A DNA stretch of 64,000 nt. It comes from CAVORB01 sp963736235. Its GTDB lineage: Bacteria; Pseudomonadota; Gammaproteobacteria; Chromatiales; Chromatiaceae. Position 1 is the first letter of the stretch, and each line of letters starts with the position of its first letter. Shown here one piece after another: positions 32,806 through 41,748 of the stretch. Below the pieces are notes generated by a model. The model ran no database searches. It saw nothing but the letters and a program-made list of their open reading frames with translations, and was not told where the DNA came from. A program made the translations under genes and the position numbers. Location of the stretch: contig CAVTOR010000031.1 of assembly GCA_963736235.1 (NCBI GenBank), positions 868,001-932,000 of the forward strand, given 5' to 3'.

Positions 32806-35013
32806 ATGGAAGAAAAACCTCCCCAGGGGCAGGACGGTCCGGTCAGCGGTCACCCTTCGAGCCGCTGGAGTGGCTTCGTCGGCTGGCTCGGCCGGCTTCC
32901 CATCATTCGACGCATCGTCGCGGCATGGGACTGGGCGTGGACGACGGTGCGCATGCTCCTGCTGTGCGGCTATGCCGCTGTCGCCGCGCTGTTGGTTGGT
33001 TTCCTGTTCGTTTTCAACGACCAGGGCCGGGACCTGCTGCGCATCTCCGCCGAGCGGCTGGTCTCCGGGTGGAATCTGCTGTTCTTCCTGGGGACGGCGG
33101 CGCTCGCGCTCACCCTCTGGTACACGTCGCGTCTGCTCCTTGGGCGCGAGTTCGATTCCTACAAGCTGGATCTCAGCAACGCCGAGGGGCGCCAGCGCTG
33201 GCTGCCGCGGATCTTCGGCATCTCCGTACCCCTCTCGGTCGCACTCGGCCTGACGCGTATCGAGAGCGCACTCTACCAGACCCAAATCTGGTTACTGACC
33301 GGTGCCTACCTGATCCTGGGCGTCCTGGCCTATGTCTTCTTCAAGCGCCGTCGGGACTGGTTCGGTGTCCCCCCGGACCGGATGATCGAGCACCGGGTCA
33401 GGTCCCTGCCAGGCGGGGATCTGGTCCTCGTCTGGGCTGCAGCAACCCTCTCCTTCGTCCTGCTCATCGCATTCATGGTCTGGCCGGTAGGGCTGCCGCA
33501 AGGCCTTGGGGCGCCGGCCATCATCATGCTCGGCCTGGTCGGTATTGTCCTGTTCGGCAGCATGGTACTGACATACACCTTTCTTGCTTACGGCCAACCA
33601 GCGGCTACCGCCCTCGCCCTCGCCCTCGCGGTGCTGTTCGGATTCTGGGTCGACAACCACGACGTGAGGTTGAGCGAGGACGCGCCGGCGCTCGTCCGCG
33701 CGGCGCCGGCGGAACACTACGCCAAGTGGCGCCACGCGCATCCCGTTTACAGCCCGATCGCCGGGCGTGAACCCGTGATCCTGGTGGCGGCCTCTGGCGG
33801 CGGAATCCGCGCCGCCTACTGGACGGCCGCGAATTTGGCCGAAATGGATGCGCTTCCCGGTTTCGGCGGCAACTTGTTCGCGATCAGCGGTGTCTCGGGC
33901 GGAAGCCTCGGTGCGGCGACCTTTACCGCGCTGCGGCATGCACTGGGTTCGGGCCAGGCCCAGGCTCTGGGCACGGGAGTCCGAGGCGTGCTGGGTTCGG
34001 ATTTCCTGTCGCCGGTGGTAGCGGGGCTGCTGTTTCCAGACCTCGCCCAGCGGTTCCTTCCATTCACGGTGCGAGCGGCGGACCGGCAGCGCTTTCTTGA
34101 GCTGTCCTGGGAGGAAGCACTCGCGACCCATATCGGCGAGGCTCCCAATCCTTTTTCCCGTGCTTTCACAGAACTCTACGCGCAACCCCAGGGAGCGGCC
34201 CTGCCGAGCCTGCTGCTCAACGCGACCCTAGTGGACTCCGGACGACGGGCGATCGTCTCCAATCTCGATGTCGGCGGCTTCACGGATACCCTGGACCTGC
34301 TCGCGCCGGACGTCTCTACCCACCGCATCTTGCTCAGCGCGGCGGCGGGCGCGAGCGCACGCTTCACCTACGTCAGTCCGGCCGGGCTCTTGACGTGGAC
34401 GCAGGAGACCCCTGACAGTGGCGCGGTGAAGCATAGGATGCGGGTCGTCGACGGGGGTTATTTCGAGAATTCCGGTGCCGCGACGGCCACGGACCTCCTA
34501 ACCGCCCTGCGCAAGTCCCACGGAGATCGGCTGTACCCCATTCTGGTTCTGATCCGCAACGACCCCAAGGCCTCGGCGGTATGCCGCCGCGGCTCGAGTC
34601 ACCCGGACAAGGACTTGAGCGGGGACGCACCGTCGGGAATCGCCGACGATCTGCTGAAGGAGGTCGCGGCCCCGATACGCGCCCTGCTCAACGCCCGCAC
34701 CGCGCGCGGCCGACTCGCCGAGGTGGACGCGGCCCACGCGGTCGAGGCGAGCGGAGGCGCCGTCATCGAGCTCTCCCTTGCGGCGGTGCTCCAGTCGGCG
34801 ATCGAGGCGGCCGCGGGCGACGAGGCCAAGCTCGCGCTACTCCAAGAGCGGGCGGTCGAGCCACCGCTGGGCTGGTCTCTCTCCGAGGAGGTGCGGCAGG
34901 AGATGGACCGGGTCTTGTCACAGCGCAAGGGCGGGCTGGATGCCGAATACAACATGCTGGAGACCCTCCTGCGGGGCGATGCAAGTGGCTATGCTCCGTG
35001 CCAAGCGCAATGA
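32806..35013 (+). CDS. Integral-membrane patatin-like phospholipase
   Basis: 735 residues. The N-terminal about 290 residues hold about seven hydrophobic segments (MLLLCGYAAVAALLVGFLFVF onward). The patatin domain follows, with oxyanion loop ASGGGIRAAYWTA, nucleophile motif GVSGGS near residue 365 and catalytic aspartate in VVDGGYFENSG near 546. The start at 32806 (MEEKPPQGQ) is preferred because the frame upstream overlaps the zinc-peptidase gene. Membrane tethering suggests action on membrane lipids at the inner membrane; side and substrate are open. It is one of three patatins in this window. Confidence 0.82.
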   Translation: MEEKPPQGQDGPVSGHPSSRWSGFVGWLGRLPIIRRIVAAWDWAWTTVRMLLLCGYAAVAALLVGFLFVFNDQGRDLLRISAERLVSGWNLLFFLGTAALALTLWYTSRLLLGREFDSYKLDLSNAEGRQRWLPRIFGISVPLSVALGLTRIESALYQTQIWLLTGAYLILGVLAYVFFKRRRDWFGVPPDRMIEHRVRSLPGGDLVLVWAAATLSFVLLIAFMVWPVGLPQGLGAPAIIMLGLVGIVLFGSMVLTYTFLAYGQPAATALALALAVLFGFWVDNHDVRLSEDAPALVRAAPAEHYAKWRHAHPVYSPIAGREPVILVAASGGGIRAAYWTAANLAEMDALPGFGGNLFAISGVSGGSLGAATFTALRHALGSGQAQALGTGVRGVLGSDFLSPVVAGLLFPDLAQRFLPFTVRAADRQRFLELSWEEALATHIGEAPNPFSRAFTELYAQPQGAALPSLLLNATLVDSGRRAIVSNLDVGGFTDTLDLLAPDVSTHRILLSAAAGASARFTYVSPAGLLTWTQETPDSGAVKHRMRVVDGGYFENSGAATATDLLTALRKSHGDRLYPILVLIRNDPKASAVCRRGSSHPDKDLSGDAPSGIADDLLKEVAAPIRALLNARTARGRLAEVDAAHAVEASGGAVIELSLAAVLQSAIEAAAGDEAKLALLQERAVEPPLGWSLSEEVRQEMDRVLSQRKGGLDAEYNMLETLLRGDASGYAPCQAQ

Positions 35014-35062
35014 CGAGCGAGAACCGGCGCAACGCGGGACAACGGCTTTCCACCTCGGGTTC

Positions 35063-35593
35063 ATGGCGTCGAGACACGCGATCCTGGCCCTCTGGTCGCT
35101 GGTCGTACTGACGGGCTGTGCCAGCTCCCAGGTACCGCAGCCGATCCGCGCGCAGCCAGCGATCATCGCAACCGTGAGCGAGGTACAGCAAAGTCCGGAA
35201 CAGTTCCGCGGCAAGCGCTTGCGCTGGGGCGGGACCATCATCGCGGTCAACAATCTGGAGCGGACAACGGAGATCGAGATCCTGTCCCGCCCACTCGGGG
35301 CCGAAGGCCGACCGCGCGCGAAAGAGCCAGGAGAGGGACGCTTCATCGCGCTGCTGCAGGGATTCGCCGACCCCGCGGAATTTCCCGAGAGCCGATCCCT
35401 CACCGTGACCGGGCGCGTCGAGCGCGTGGAGACCCGACCGGTGGGGGAATATCCCTACGTCTATCCCGTGCTCAGGGTCGACAGCCGGTATCTTTGGCCA
35501 CTGCGGCCCACCCGCCAGCGCTACTACTACCCGGGACCTTGGTATGATCCGTGGTACCAGCCTTGGTATCCCTGGCGCCCCTGGTATTGGTGA
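35063..35593 (+). CDS. Slp-family outer-membrane lipoprotein
   Basis: 176 residues with lipobox LTGCAS after a short signal peptide. The Slp core is evident: VSEVQQSPEQFRGKRLRWGG, IAVNNLERTTEIEILSRPL, GRFIALLQGF. The C terminus is unusual, a Tyr/Trp/Pro-rich tail (YYYPGPWYDPWYQPWYPW). E. coli Slp is a starvation-induced outer-membrane lipoprotein. It sits 49 bases after the membrane patatin and 6 bases before a second Slp gene. Confidence 0.82.
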   Translation: MASRHAILALWSLVVLTGCASSQVPQPIRAQPAIIATVSEVQQSPEQFRGKRLRWGGTIIAVNNLERTTEIEILSRPLGAEGRPRAKEPGEGRFIALLQGFADPAEFPESRSLTVTGRVERVETRPVGEYPYVYPVLRVDSRYLWPLRPTRQRYYYPGPWYDPWYQPWYPWRPWYW

Positions 35594-35599
35594 GCCACC

Positions 35600-36145
35600 G
35601 TGCAGATCAGAACTAACTGCCCAGGCCGCTTGGCCGTCACCTTGTGTCTTCTACTTGCCGGCTGTGCAAGCACCGAGTGCCGTGTGCCCGCTGGAGTTTC
35701 AACGCTATCGCCGTCCTCGGTGTCCGCCGTGAGCACTCACGAGGGCGAGTTGGTACGGTGGGGAGGAATCCTGATCGAGGCGCGTAATCTGAAGACCAGC
35801 ACCGAGCTGGAAGTGATCGGCTATCCGCTCGACCAGTGCGGGCGCCCGCGCACGGACTCGGCGCAGGTCGGGCGCTTCATCATTGTCCGACCCAGCTTCC
35901 TGGAGATCGCCGACTACCGGACAGGCTCGCAAGTCAGTGCTACCGGACGCATCGCAGGGATCCGAGACGGACGCATTGGCGCGGCGGAATACAGTTACCC
36001 GCTGCTGGAGAGCTACAAGGTCCGGCTGTGGGCGGACGAGCGCGTGGATGGCGGCTACACCCGCCCCCGGATCACCATCGGTGTCGGCGGCGGCAGTGGC
36101 GGCGTCTACAGAGGAGTTGGCGGCGGCGTCGGAGTGTCTTTCTAG
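35600..36145 (+). CDS. Second Slp-family outer-membrane lipoprotein
   Basis: 181 residues from a GTG start, with lipobox LLAGCAST. The core reads VSTHEGELVRWGGILIEARNLKTSTELEVIGYPL, parallel to the preceding Slp protein, followed by a Gly-rich tail (ITIGVGGGSGGVYRGVGGG). The six-base gap indicates co-transcription with the first copy. Sequence similarity suggests an old tandem duplication with divergent tails. Confidence 0.8.
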   Translation: MQIRTNCPGRLAVTLCLLLAGCASTECRVPAGVSTLSPSSVSAVSTHEGELVRWGGILIEARNLKTSTELEVIGYPLDQCGRPRTDSAQVGRFIIVRPSFLEIADYRTGSQVSATGRIAGIRDGRIGAAEYSYPLLESYKVRLWADERVDGGYTRPRITIGVGGGSGGVYRGVGGGVGVSF

Positions 36146-36236
36146 CCCCATTTTCCAGCACGCAAGCGTTTGAAAAAGTCTCCCTAGCAGACTACCCGTC
36201 AGATTGCGGAATACGGCCGTCGTCTACTTGGCCGCG

Positions 36237-37582
36237 CTACGCGCCACCCATGTCCGCCAAGAAGCGCCGATACTCGGGATTTGCTCGGAGCAACTCGCGG
36301 CCGGCGGCAATCAGCTTGTCGACCTGCTCGTCGCTCAACGAGAAGCTGGTCGGAACCGCGTTGAAGAACCGCAGCAACTCGGGCTGCTTGAGATCTTGGA
36401 AGCGGACCTGAACGAAATGAGGCTTGACCGGCCCGCCAAGCGCGGAAAGATCCCGCGCCCAACGCTGCACGCTCTCGTCCATCAGCCCAGGGTCGCGGCG
36501 TTGTAACGATGCAGCTGAGCGTCGGTCACCGCCGCGACGGTCTCCTCCAGTGACGGCTGCTTGTTGGTCTCGTCCATCATCGGCTCCGGGTCGGTGGAGG
36601 CGTTGACCGAGATGATCGTCAGCAGGCGCGGGGGCCTGAGGTCCATCTACCGGACGAACGCGTTGGCCCCACCCGCTCTATCTCGACGACCTCGTAGATC
36701 GCACGCAAACCCAGGTTGTCGGTGACGCCGCCATCGACAAAGTGGGCATAACGGCACTTGTCCTTGTTGAAGTAGGTTTTCAGGCCCTCTACGACCTGGG
36801 CGAGCTGCGGGTCATCAGCGCTGCGCCGGTCCGCCGCCAACAGCCATTCCGGCTTCGTCGACTTGCACTCGTCGTAGTTTTCGACCACGACCGGGTTGAA
36901 CAGCACGGGTACGGCCGACGAGGCCGTCACCGCCCGCGCAACCGGGAACGAGGCGATATCCGAGCACAGCAGGTTGAAATACTCCTGCACGAAGGAGAAG
37001 CGCAAACCGTAGCCGAGGTCGGAGGCATTGATGAGGATCAAGGGGCCGCCGGCACGCTTCAGGTCGGCGAAGGTGGCGCGCCCGAACACGGTATCCTCAT
37101 AGAAATTCACCGCGAGCTCGGTGCGCCCGGTAGAGCTGAACCATCTGCAGCGGGTTCAGCGGACCGCGGATCAGCTGCCCTTGGACGTCGCGGCGGAGAA
37201 AGGCATCTTCGAAATCATCAAAGATGCGGTCCCCGTGCAGGCCAAAGTAGGCGGAGGTGAAGCCGCCACCGGAGACGGAGCTGATAACGTCAATCTCGTC
37301 GATCAGTCTTCGCGGACGCCCATCGATCACCACGGTGGTGTCACGCAGTTCTTCCACCACCCCATAGGCAAGCGCTGCGGCCCGGGTCCCGCCGCCAGAG
37401 AAGGCGAGCATCAGGGAGATATCACCGGTATTGCGTCCGCGAGTGCCCCCCTTGATCGAGTAAGAATCGGCGGGGATGGCCCCCTCGATCGGACCATTAT
37501 CGATGAGTCCGTACGAGGTGCAGCCCACGAGTAGCTGTGCCGCGAAGCCGAATAGAATCGGTTTCAACATGGACCGAGTCAT
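36237..37582 (-). CDS. Patatin-like phospholipase lipoprotein, frameshifted
   Basis: Lipoprotein (MTRSMLKPILFGFAAQLLVGC) with patatin domain: oxyanion loop AFSGGGTRAAALAYG, nucleophile motif SSVSGGGFTSAY and catalytic aspartate in HFVDGGVTDNLGLRA. Similarity passes through four frame segments, with breaks near 37110 (after RARGEF, resuming at NFYEDTVFGRATF), 36650 (after VGPTRS, resuming at RPPRLLTIISVNA) and 36487 (after LHRYNAATLG, resuming at MDESVQRWARDL). All catalytic parts survive, so sequencing error is likely. The end lies close to the convergent Slp genes. Confidence 0.82.
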
Positions 37583-37784
37583 GGCAATCTCGCGTGAAGC
37601 TGAGACGATTCTACTTGTGCGGCGCCAAGGGCGAGCGTCCAAGAAGAGCGGGGCTGAGTCGACATCTACGCGCTCCGCGCGCACCGACTCCGGCGGCGGG
37701 CCGATCGGATCAAGCCCGTGACCTCAGACGTCACGCGCCCTTCCACGATCCATGGTCCGAGGCGAGCAAACCTGTATCGCGTAT

Positions 37785-38843
37785 CTAACCGGACAAGCGG
37801 AAGCGTAACGCGAGATCGTTACGAGAATCGGCATTTTCCAAGGCCTGCTCATGCGTAATGCGGCCGCTCTTGTAGAGATCGAACAGCGCCTGATCGAAGG
37901 TCTGCATGCCATCGGTCCTACTCTGCTCCATCGCGTCCTTGATGTCGCCGAACTCTCCCTTGCGGATCAGCTCAGAGATGTATTTGGACAGCAGCATCAC
38001 CTCAACGGCCGGTATGAGGCCGCCCTTACCGTCGGGAATAAGCCGCTGGGAAACGACGGCCTTCAGGTTGAGCGAGAGGTCCATGAGAATCTGGCGGTGC
38101 GCGGAGTCGGGGAAGAAGCTGATGATCCGGTCCAGCGCCTGATTGGCATTGTTGGAGTGCAGCGTGGACACGCAAAGGTGCCCCGACTCGGCGTAGGAGA
38201 TCGCGTACTTCATGGTGTCGAGGTCCCGAATTTCCCCGACCAGAATCACGTCAGGGGCCTCCCGCATGGCATTCCTGAGCGCCGCACCAAAAGACTCCGT
38301 ATCCATCCCGACTTCCCGTTGGGATACGACGGACCGCCGATGCGTGTGCAGATATTCGATGGGGTCTTCTATCGTCAAGATATGGCCGTCCCTTTCCCGG
38401 TTACGGTAATCGATCATGGAGGCCAAGGTGGTCGACTTCCCTGATCCTGCGGCGCCAACGACCAGAATCAACCCGCGTGGCTCTATGGCCAGCTTTTGCA
38501 GTACCGGCGGCAGATTGAGCGCGTCGATACTGGGAATATTGTGCTTCACGAAGCGGATGACCATCGCCGTCTCGCCACGCTGACGGTAGACATTGACGCG
38601 AAAGCGGCCGACGCCCTCCACGGGGACGCCCAGGTTGCACTCCCAGGTCTCATCGAATTCGCGCGCCTGGCGCTCGTCCATCACCGAGCGCGCCGCGTTG
38701 TGCACCATTTCGCCGTCCAACGGCTTATCCCCCATACGCACCGCTCGACCATTGACCTTGAATACCGCCGGCGCGCCCGGAATCAGGAAGAGGTCGGACG
38801 CGTCTTGTCGCTCCATCAGTTTCAGAAATGGCAGCAGGTTCAT
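37785..38843 (-). CDS. pilU: Type IV pilus retraction ATPase PilU
   Basis: 352-residue PilT/PilU ATPase. Walker A GAAGSGKST is at 130-138, the Asp box IEDPIEYLH and Walker B APDVILVGEIRD follow, and the His box is GHLCVSTLHSNNANQAL. The C terminus with MQTFDQALFDLYKSGRI and ENADSRNDLALR is characteristic of PilU rather than PilT. PilU acts with PilT in pilus retraction. No pilT is visible nearby. It is divergent from the FimV-like gene. Confidence 0.93.
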   Translation of the reverse strand: MNLLPFLKLMERQDASDLFLIPGAPAVFKVNGRAVRMGDKPLDGEMVHNAARSVMDERQAREFDETWECNLGVPVEGVGRFRVNVYRQRGETAMVIRFVKHNIPSIDALNLPPVLQKLAIEPRGLILVVGAAGSGKSTTLASMIDYRNRERDGHILTIEDPIEYLHTHRRSVVSQREVGMDTESFGAALRNAMREAPDVILVGEIRDLDTMKYAISYAESGHLCVSTLHSNNANQALDRIISFFPDSAHRQILMDLSLNLKAVVSQRLIPDGKGGLIPAVEVMLLSKYISELIRKGEFGDIKDAMEQSRTDGMQTFDQALFDLYKSGRITHEQALENADSRNDLALRFRLSG

Positions 38844-39227
38844 GTGGAGTATCCCTCGTCACCCTATTGAACGTACCGGACATCAATATACCGACATTTG
38901 CCTGACCTTGCCCCGGTGTCACCGGGACCTTCCGATCCGCGGCCGCCCTGAGCCGGGCGGAAACTTCCGTCCGCAAGGATGCACCGCTCCCGGACCCGAC
39001 GCCGAGCCGCCGTGCAAGATACACCTGGAACGTGCGGCCTGTGTACCCATGCCCGATTAGTGGGCTACCCGCAGCTTATTGGAAACTCGCCCGCAATCTG
39101 GGAACGAGATCACGGTTTAAACTGTGTATTGTGGGAACTTAGAATCATGCACCGGTAAGCCGCGAAGATGCGGGATCATCCGGCGCTCATTTTGTGTCCG
39201 GCGGACACACCTATCGGAGGGACCAAG
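38844..39227. other. Divergent region between pilU and the FimV-like gene
   Basis: 384 bases without a convincing gene. A possible sigma-70 promoter lies at 39116-39145: TTTAAA, 18-base spacer, TAGAAT, reading toward the FimV-like gene. A Shine-Dalgarno sequence GGAGGGA lies at 39217-39223. Confidence 0.5.
39116..39145 (+). promoter_or_regulatory. Possible sigma-70 promoter of the FimV-like gene
   Basis: TTTAAA at 39116-39121 and TAGAAT at 39140-39145 with an 18-base spacer. The -10 element is good, the -35 element weak. The region is locally AT-rich in GC-rich surroundings. Leader length to the ATG at 39228 would be about 75 bases. Confidence 0.35.
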
Positions 39228-40022
39228 ATGCACCGCAAGCCGACCTTACCTCTCGCGCTGCTCGCTGCGCTGATTGCCGGCGACGCGTTCGCTCTCGGAT
39301 TGGGCAACATTCAGGTGTTCTCGGCGCTCAACCAGCCGTTCACCGCCGAGATCGAGCTGGTGGACATTCGCCCAGACGAGTTGGACACAATCAAGGCCAA
39401 CCTCGCAGGCGAGAAGGACTTCATGAAAGTCGGAAGTGAGCGTCACTACTTCCTCACCGGGCTCAAATTCCGACCCCAGGTCTCGCGAAACGGGCAACCG
39501 GTACTCGGTATAACGACCACCGAACCAATACGCGAGCCTTACCTCGATTTTCTACTCGAGGTCAACTGGCCCAACGGACGGATGCTGAAGGAGTTCACGG
39601 TCCTGTTGGATCTGCCGGTCAACCGACGCGGTTTGCCCACTCACCCCCGATTCGACCGTGCGCGGCGCGATGCGCCTCGCAGCCCAGCGTTCGAAGCTAC
39701 CAGTCCCTCCATGACCGGGTCGAAGATGACGGTAGCCACCGCTGAGGCGCCCAGTCGCGCCGTACACAATGTCAAGCCAATGCAGCGTCAGCTCCGCGAG
39801 ATCGAGGAGCGTAGCGTGAGCAACCGCCTGGAGACGGCAGAGCTGTTCGAGCGCCTCAAGAAGCTCGAAGATGAGGTGAGCGATGCCCAAATGGAGCTGA
39901 AGCAGGCAGACGATGAACTCGCCGCGCTGCAACCTTCAGGTGCCCAGGGAACGGAAACCGCGGCAAGACCCGGCGACTCCGAGGCCGGATCCGAAGCGAC
40001 GCCTGAGTCCGAAGCCCGATAG
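39228..40022 (+). CDS. Short FimV/HubP N-terminal-domain protein
   Basis: 264 residues. After a signal peptide ending AFA, the text LGLGNIQVFSALNQPFTAEIEL matches the conserved N-terminal FimV domain, continuing through FLLEVNWPNGRMLKEFTVLLD. A coiled-coil segment (about 185-235, ERLKKLEDEVSDAQMELKQADDEL) follows and the protein ends in an acidic tail. Full FimV proteins are several times longer and carry LysM, a transmembrane segment and TPRs; none is seen here. It may be a separate paralogue rather than a truncation, since a terminator follows. Proximity to pilU agrees with a polar pilus role. Confidence 0.75.
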   Translation: MHRKPTLPLALLAALIAGDAFALGLGNIQVFSALNQPFTAEIELVDIRPDELDTIKANLAGEKDFMKVGSERHYFLTGLKFRPQVSRNGQPVLGITTTEPIREPYLDFLLEVNWPNGRMLKEFTVLLDLPVNRRGLPTHPRFDRARRDAPRSPAFEATSPSMTGSKMTVATAEAPSRAVHNVKPMQRQLREIEERSVSNRLETAELFERLKKLEDEVSDAQMELKQADDELAALQPSGAQGTETAARPGDSEAGSEATPESEAR

Positions 40023-40159
40023 CGCCAACGGCACTACAGTCATCCCGCCACGGCGGACCGCGATCCCGGCTCCAGCCGCATCGAATCACACGGTTCGGGA
40101 TGCCGGAGAGAGCCCGGAGTTCGCCGTCCTACCCTGCCTACGGCGAATCGACTAGCGCG

Positions 40160-40187
40160 CCGACCCAATCCTTGGGTCGGTTGCTTT
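40160..40187 (+). terminator. Terminator after the FimV-like gene
   Basis: Perfect 9-bp stem CCGACCCAA / TTGGGTCGG with TCC loop (40160-40180) followed by TTGCTTTC. It lies about 140 bases after the FimV-like stop on the same strand. Confidence 0.7.
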
Positions 40188-40237
40188 CGCCGGCTGCAAT
40201 TTGAGCAGACGTCGCTTCAGAGATTGAATTCGAGACA

Positions 40238-40268
40238 TATAAAACGCCCCGGTATCGCTACCGGGGCG
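40238..40268 (-). terminator. Rho-independent terminator of candidate RNA B
   Basis: Minus-strand stem CGCCCCGGTA / TACCGGGGCG (10 perfect pairs) with GCGA loop, followed by TTTTATA. It is the counterpart of the copy A terminator, with changes at three paired positions that preserve pairing. Confidence 0.85.
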
Positions 40269-40398
40269 GAAAGCACCACTCTGGAGGAGGATACAGAGCA
40301 AACGCTATTCCTAGCGCAACCCTTGCCCAAGACACCTTTACCCTTTGGACGCTTACAGGTTAATGCTTTACCGGCAAGCGTTTCGTGATCGGCTTCAC
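40238..40398 (-). ncRNA. Candidate small RNA, copy B of a two-member family
   Basis: Minus-strand segment of about 161 bases, related to copy A at 29372-29532. It shows a hairpin with stem GTGA/TCAC then CGAAA (40385-40398 at the right end); a shared GTCTTGGGCAAGG; a small stem CGCTA-GGAA-TAGCG; the CU-rich TATCCTCCTCC followed by AGAGTGGTGCTTT; and a perfect 10-bp terminator with GCGA tetraloop. The plus strand has no plausible gene. The tRNA-Asn to its right has its own terminator, so this RNA needs its own promoter, which I could not place. Confidence 0.6.
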
Positions 40399-40757
40399 AT
40401 GAACGCAACCTTTCCCTATAGCCGGACGCCGGGGCCGATGGCATGACAGGAAGGAGGAAGCGCCCCGGAGTCCAGCACGATCATCGTCACCGAGCCCCTG
40501 CTGGCAATGTAGGCGCACCGATCCGGTACACTGGACGATGCTCCCTGGTGCCCAGGCGGCTGAACAACCCCGCAACGACGGGCCGGAGTTGAGCGAGGCC
40601 ATGGAGATGGGATCGGTCCAATCGGCCGCGCATCGGCAGCACGCGCCGCAAGACCGGCAGTTGTTCGGGCGATTGGCGTCGGTGCTCAGTCCTGGGGACT
40701 GTCTGCGATGCGGTCTGGCTTCCCATAGGTTCGCCGCGCGGTGACTCTATGGGGACT
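40399..40757. other. Intergenic stretch between candidate RNA B and the tRNA terminator
   Basis: About 360 bases with no credible coding sequence on either strand and no recognised RNA. It should contain the promoter of RNA B; TATAGG near 40422-40427 (minus strand) is a possible -10 element without a good -35 element. Confidence 0.5.
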
Positions 40758-40790
40758 CAAAAAAACAAAGAGGTCAGACGAAGATCGTCT
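40758..40790 (-). terminator. Terminator of tRNA-Asn
   Basis: Minus-strand stem AGACGA / TCGTCT with 3-base loop at 40776-40790, followed by GACCTC and then TTTGTTTTTTT. It lies 16 bases past the tRNA CCA end. Confidence 0.7.
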
Positions 40791-40806
40791 AAGCCCTTGT
40801 TTTGCT

Positions 40807-40882
40807 TGGCTCCCCGGCGTGGACTCGAACCACGGACCTAGTGATTAACAGTCACCCGCTCTACCAACTGAGCTACCGGGGA
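40807..40882 (-). tRNA. tRNA-Asn (GTT)
   Basis: 76-base tRNA on the minus strand with encoded CCA. Acceptor arm TCCCCGG/CCGGGGA, D arm GCTCAGTTGGTAGAGC, anticodon loop CTGTTAA (anticodon GTT), and T arm GTGG-TTCGAGT-CCAC all fit. It is a single tRNA followed by its own terminator. Confidence 0.97.
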
Positions 40883-41069
40883 TCAGTTTGAGCCGCGCAG
40901 TCTACTTGCGGGTAGCGTCGGGGTCAAGTAAAGCCGGCTCACGAAATGGGTCCCCGGGCACCCGGGGCCATGACGACGAACCTGATGCCGGCCGTTTCGA
41001 AGTGAGTTCGGCTCCCGCTTGGCGTCCCTGCCGAAGTCGCACCGCTCATTTCCCGGCGGAAGCCGCACG

Positions 41070-41621
41070 TCAGCTGCAGGAGAGTTCACCGCCGCTTGGG
41101 CTCTGACTCGTTATCCGCGGCCGTCCAACGTTGGAGATCACGACGGCCCGCGGCTCCGCGTTATCGCCGACGTCGCAGAAGGTCACGGTGAGGTTGCTGC
41201 CCCCGGCGGTGCCATCGCTGAAGAAGCGCACCAAGCGCCGGCTCTGGCTGGACGTGATCGCGACGGGGGCGTCGACTGCACCCTGACTCAGGCGAATCAG
41301 TGGCTCCTCGGAGTCCCGCGCTCTATTTCCGTTTTGGTCGATGAACAAGATGTAGCCGCGGTGCCATTGGGGTTCGGTGAAACAGGCTTGCCCGTCGTTG
41401 CTAGGGCACAGGATCGCGGGAGCACGCCACTTGATCGCCTCGCTACGCGCTAGGTGAACATGGGAGACGAAGGAATTGACCTCGGTGGCCACGCGGTTGT
41501 TGGCGACGAGGCTGGCGAAACCCGGCACGCCCGCGCCAACCAACACCCCGGAGATGACCAGGGTCGCGAGTGACTCGACAAGGCTGAAGCCGATCTGGCG
41601 GCGGATGCGACGGGCATTCAT
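41070..41621 (-). CDS. fimT: FimT/GspH-type minor pseudopilin
   Basis: 183 residues with a type IV prepilin leader: basic MNARRIRRQIG then FSLVESLATLVISGVLVGAGVPGF, with the cleavage site after Gly11, Phe12 as new N terminus and Glu16 at position +5. The GspH/FimT domain follows (NRVATEVNSFVSHVHLARSEAIKW, CPSNDGQACF, GYILFIDQNGN, ending GRPRITSQSPSGGELSCS). It would be a minor pilin priming type IV pili or a type II secretion pseudopilus. An AAGGAGA site precedes the ATG at 41621. The other minor pilin genes are not in the window. Confidence 0.88.
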   Translation of the reverse strand: MNARRIRRQIGFSLVESLATLVISGVLVGAGVPGFASLVANNRVATEVNSFVSHVHLARSEAIKWRAPAILCPSNDGQACFTEPQWHRGYILFIDQNGNRARDSEEPLIRLSQGAVDAPVAITSSQSRRLVRFFSDGTAGGSNLTVTFCDVGDNAEPRAVVISNVGRPRITSQSPSGGELSCS

Positions 41622-41668
41622 GACAATCTCCTTCGGTTCCGTTTGCTCTCGCCTTAATGAAAGCAAAC

Positions 41669-41697
41669 GGCCGGGTCCGACGCAGTCGGACCCGGCC
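41669..41697 (-). terminator. Terminator after the aminotransferase gene
   Basis: Perfect 13-bp stem GGCCGGGTCCGAC / GTCGGACCCGGCC with GCA between. On the minus strand it is followed by GTTTGCTTTCATT and lies 52 bases after the aminotransferase stop. It separates that gene from fimT. Confidence 0.7.
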
Positions 41698-41748
41698 CGC
41701 AGGAATTGTCAGACTTTTCCTATGGTATTGAAGGACGCCCCGCCGCGC

